Source: Xanthobacteraceae bacterium (GTDB taxonomy: Bacteria > Pseudomonadota > Alphaproteobacteria > Rhizobiales > Xanthobacteraceae). Taken from it: a DNA stretch of 7,094 nt. How positions within the stretch are numbered: the stretch's first letter is position 1; every line of letters starts with the position of its first letter. The notes under the pieces are model-generated. The model was not told the DNA's origin, did no database searches, and saw only the letters and a program-made list of their open reading frames with translations. The stretch covers positions 1 to 7,094 of the forward strand of contig JAUSIF010000130.1 of NCBI GenBank assembly GCA_030648135.1, given 5' to 3'. Positions 6,343 through 7,094 of the stretch are shown here, in pieces. Both the position numbers and the translations under genes were made by a program.

Positions 6343-6458
6343 CTAGCGCGCGAGCCGCAGATAAGTCTACGCAATCTGCGCAAGCTTGATTGCGTCCGCA
6401 AAACCGGTACCCGCCCCGGATCAAGTCCGGGGCAGGCTTTTTGCTGATCGCGCGCTAG
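6343..6458. repeat. Palindromic intergenic repeat, type B (copy 2, enlarged)
   Basis: The outer perfect 11-bp inverted repeat is CTAGCGCGCGA (6343-6353) and TCGCGCGCTAG (6448-6458). Inside are three further stems: ACGCAATC (6369-6376) with GATTGCGT (6388-6395); GCAAAA (6398-6403) with TTTTGC (6439-6444); and, within that, GCCCCGGA (6413-6420) with TCCGGGGC (6426-6433). The whole could fold as a branched structure. It shares with copy 1 the arms, the CCGGTACCC core (6404-6412) and 20 identical bases at the right end (6439-6458). Compared with copy 1 it has extra sequence on the left and a further hairpin inserted at the apical loop. It fills most of the 169-base gap between livF and glucokinase. 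Confidence 0.83.
6413..6442 (+). terminator. Candidate intrinsic terminator of the importer operon, inside the repeat
   Basis: A perfect 8-bp GC-rich stem, GCCCCGGA (6413-6420) and TCCGGGGC (6426-6433), has the 5-base loop TCAAG. Five Ts follow at 6438-6442 after a 4-base spacer. It lies 85 bases after the livF stop and 56 bases before the glucokinase ATG. The spacer is longer and the T-run shorter than in strong terminators, so partial termination is more likely than complete. The hairpin itself belongs to the repeat element. Confidence 0.4.
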
Positions 6459-6497
6459 GAGTTGATCCGGGCCACGATCCTGCGCAGGCTGTCGCCC

Positions 6498-7094
6498 ATG
6501 ACGCATCCGGTCCTCGTCGCCGACGTCGGCGCCACCACGACCCGCCTCGCGCTCGCGCGCAAGGATGGATCGCTCGACAGCGTCCGCTCGTTCGCCAACG
6601 AGGATGCAAAAGATCTCGCGACGCTGCTTGCCGATGCGCTCAATCGGGCCGGGCGGAAGCGGCCGGTCACTTGTGCGCTTGCCGTCGCGGGTCCGATCGA
6701 TGGCGATCGCGTCACGCTGACGAACCGGTCCTGGTCGTTCTCCCGGCGCGGTCTCGCCCGGACGCTGAAATTGAAACGTCTTCTCGTGGTCAACGATTTC
6801 GTCGCAATTGCCCATGCGCTGCCGGCGCTGCGCTCGGCCGATCTCGTCTCGGTCGGCGGCGGTCGCGGTGACGCGCGCGGGACCCTATTGGCTTGCGGAC
6901 CCGGGACCGGGTTCGGCGTCGGCGTGCTGTTGCGCGCCGGACGGCGGATGCGCGCCATGGCGAGCGAGGCCGGCCACATGCGGCTCGGGGCGGCGACCGC
7001 GGACGAAGCGCGCATCGTCGCCCATCTCGTGCGCGAGCAGGGTCCGGTGGCGGTCGAGGACGTGCTCTCGGGGCCGGGACTCGCCCGGTTGCAT
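6498..7094 (+). CDS. glk: Glucokinase, N-terminal 199 residues (3' end outside window)
   Basis: ATP-dependent phosphorylation of glucose to glucose 6-phosphate in the cytoplasm; bacterial glucokinase family PF02685 (E. coli Glk type, not ROK). The frame is open from ATG 6498 to the window end without a stop. The phosphate-1 motif is DVGATTTRLAL (9-19), and AVAGPIDGDRVTLTNRSWSFS is at 62-82. Catalytic Asp100 is in VVNDF, with Asn99. The ATP-binding glycine motif is CGPGTGFGVG (133-142). Glucose ligands are Glu157 and His160 in SEAGH and Glu187 in VEDVLSGPG. As I recall E. coli Glk, these residue numbers match it exactly. Odd: the first motif reads GATT where GGTN is usual. The ribosome-binding site before the ATG is weak. 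A TTG at 6462, directly after GGAG, would add 12 residues, but the family N-terminus favours 6498. It is separated from livF by the repeat and so probably has its own promoter, which I cannot locate. Confidence 0.9.
   Translation, partial: MTHPVLVADVGATTTRLALARKDGSLDSVRSFANEDAKDLATLLADALNRAGRKRPVTCALAVAGPIDGDRVTLTNRSWSFSRRGLARTLKLKRLLVVNDFVAIAHALPALRSADLVSVGGGRGDARGTLLACGPGTGFGVGVLLRAGRRMRAMASEAGHMRLGAATADEARIVAHLVREQGPVAVEDVLSGPGLARLH

Noticed and set aside
6343..6458. tRNA or structured small RNA, suggested by the branched multi-stem fold
   Set aside because: No T-loop, anticodon arm or CCA-like end; the arms recur at 1377-1436, so it is a repeat element and not a tRNA gene.
1377..6458. 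Composite transposon or genomic island carrying the importer
   Set aside because: No transposase, integrase or visible target duplication; the shared repeat is short and the operon's composition resembles the flanking genes.
1..7094. CRISPR array, toxin-antitoxin, anti-phage or other new system
   Set aside because: Every substantial reading frame with coding character belongs to a known metabolic or transport family, and no regularly spaced direct repeats were seen.

Overview
This is a GC-rich window, with the lowest GC (about 53% by hand count over 1441-1620) in the gap before the transporter operon. It looks like an alphaproteobacterial chromosome, most likely Hyphomicrobiales (Bradyrhizobium/Rhodopseudomonas/Xanthobacteraceae-like). 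That placement is an inference from strong G/C third-position preference, the protein flavour and palindromic intergenic repeats of a type I recall from those genomes. All seven genes read on the + strand. I see no tRNA, rRNA, CRISPR array, transposase or phage gene.

Layout: (1) 1-1301 is the C-terminal part of a fused enoyl-CoA hydratase/3-hydroxyacyl-CoA dehydrogenase (beta-oxidation); its crotonase half lies upstream of the window. (2) 1302-1675 is a 374-bp gap holding two adjacent palindromic repeats (1317-1361, 1377-1436), then lower-GC sequence that probably carries the transporter promoter. (3) 1676-6328 is a complete five-gene branched-chain-amino-acid-type (HAAT/Liv) ABC importer: periplasmic binding protein, LivH and LivM permeases, LivG and LivF ATPases. 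A 104-bp gap with a GC-rich hairpin separates the binding protein from livH. The last four genes overlap by 4, 8 and 8 nt, so they should be translationally coupled. (4) 6329-6497 holds a second, larger copy of the palindromic repeat carrying an extra hairpin plus T-run that could terminate the operon. (5) 6498 to the end is the first 199 codons of a glucokinase (PF02685 type), cut by the window edge.

How the genes may work together: the importer brings a carboxylate-type solute (amino acid, aromatic acid or other organic acid; not decidable here) into the cytoplasm. The neighbouring beta-oxidation enzyme makes an organic or aromatic acid that is catabolised through CoA thioesters a reasonable guess, but the two are separated by repeats and may be independent units. 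Glucokinase appears unrelated to the importer.

I found no convincing new biological system. The points most worth a second look are the nested palindromic repeats flanking the importer operon, the intercistronic hairpin, the lysine at the switch-histidine position of LivF, the lone cysteine pair in the binding protein, and the altered phosphate-loop motif of the glucokinase.
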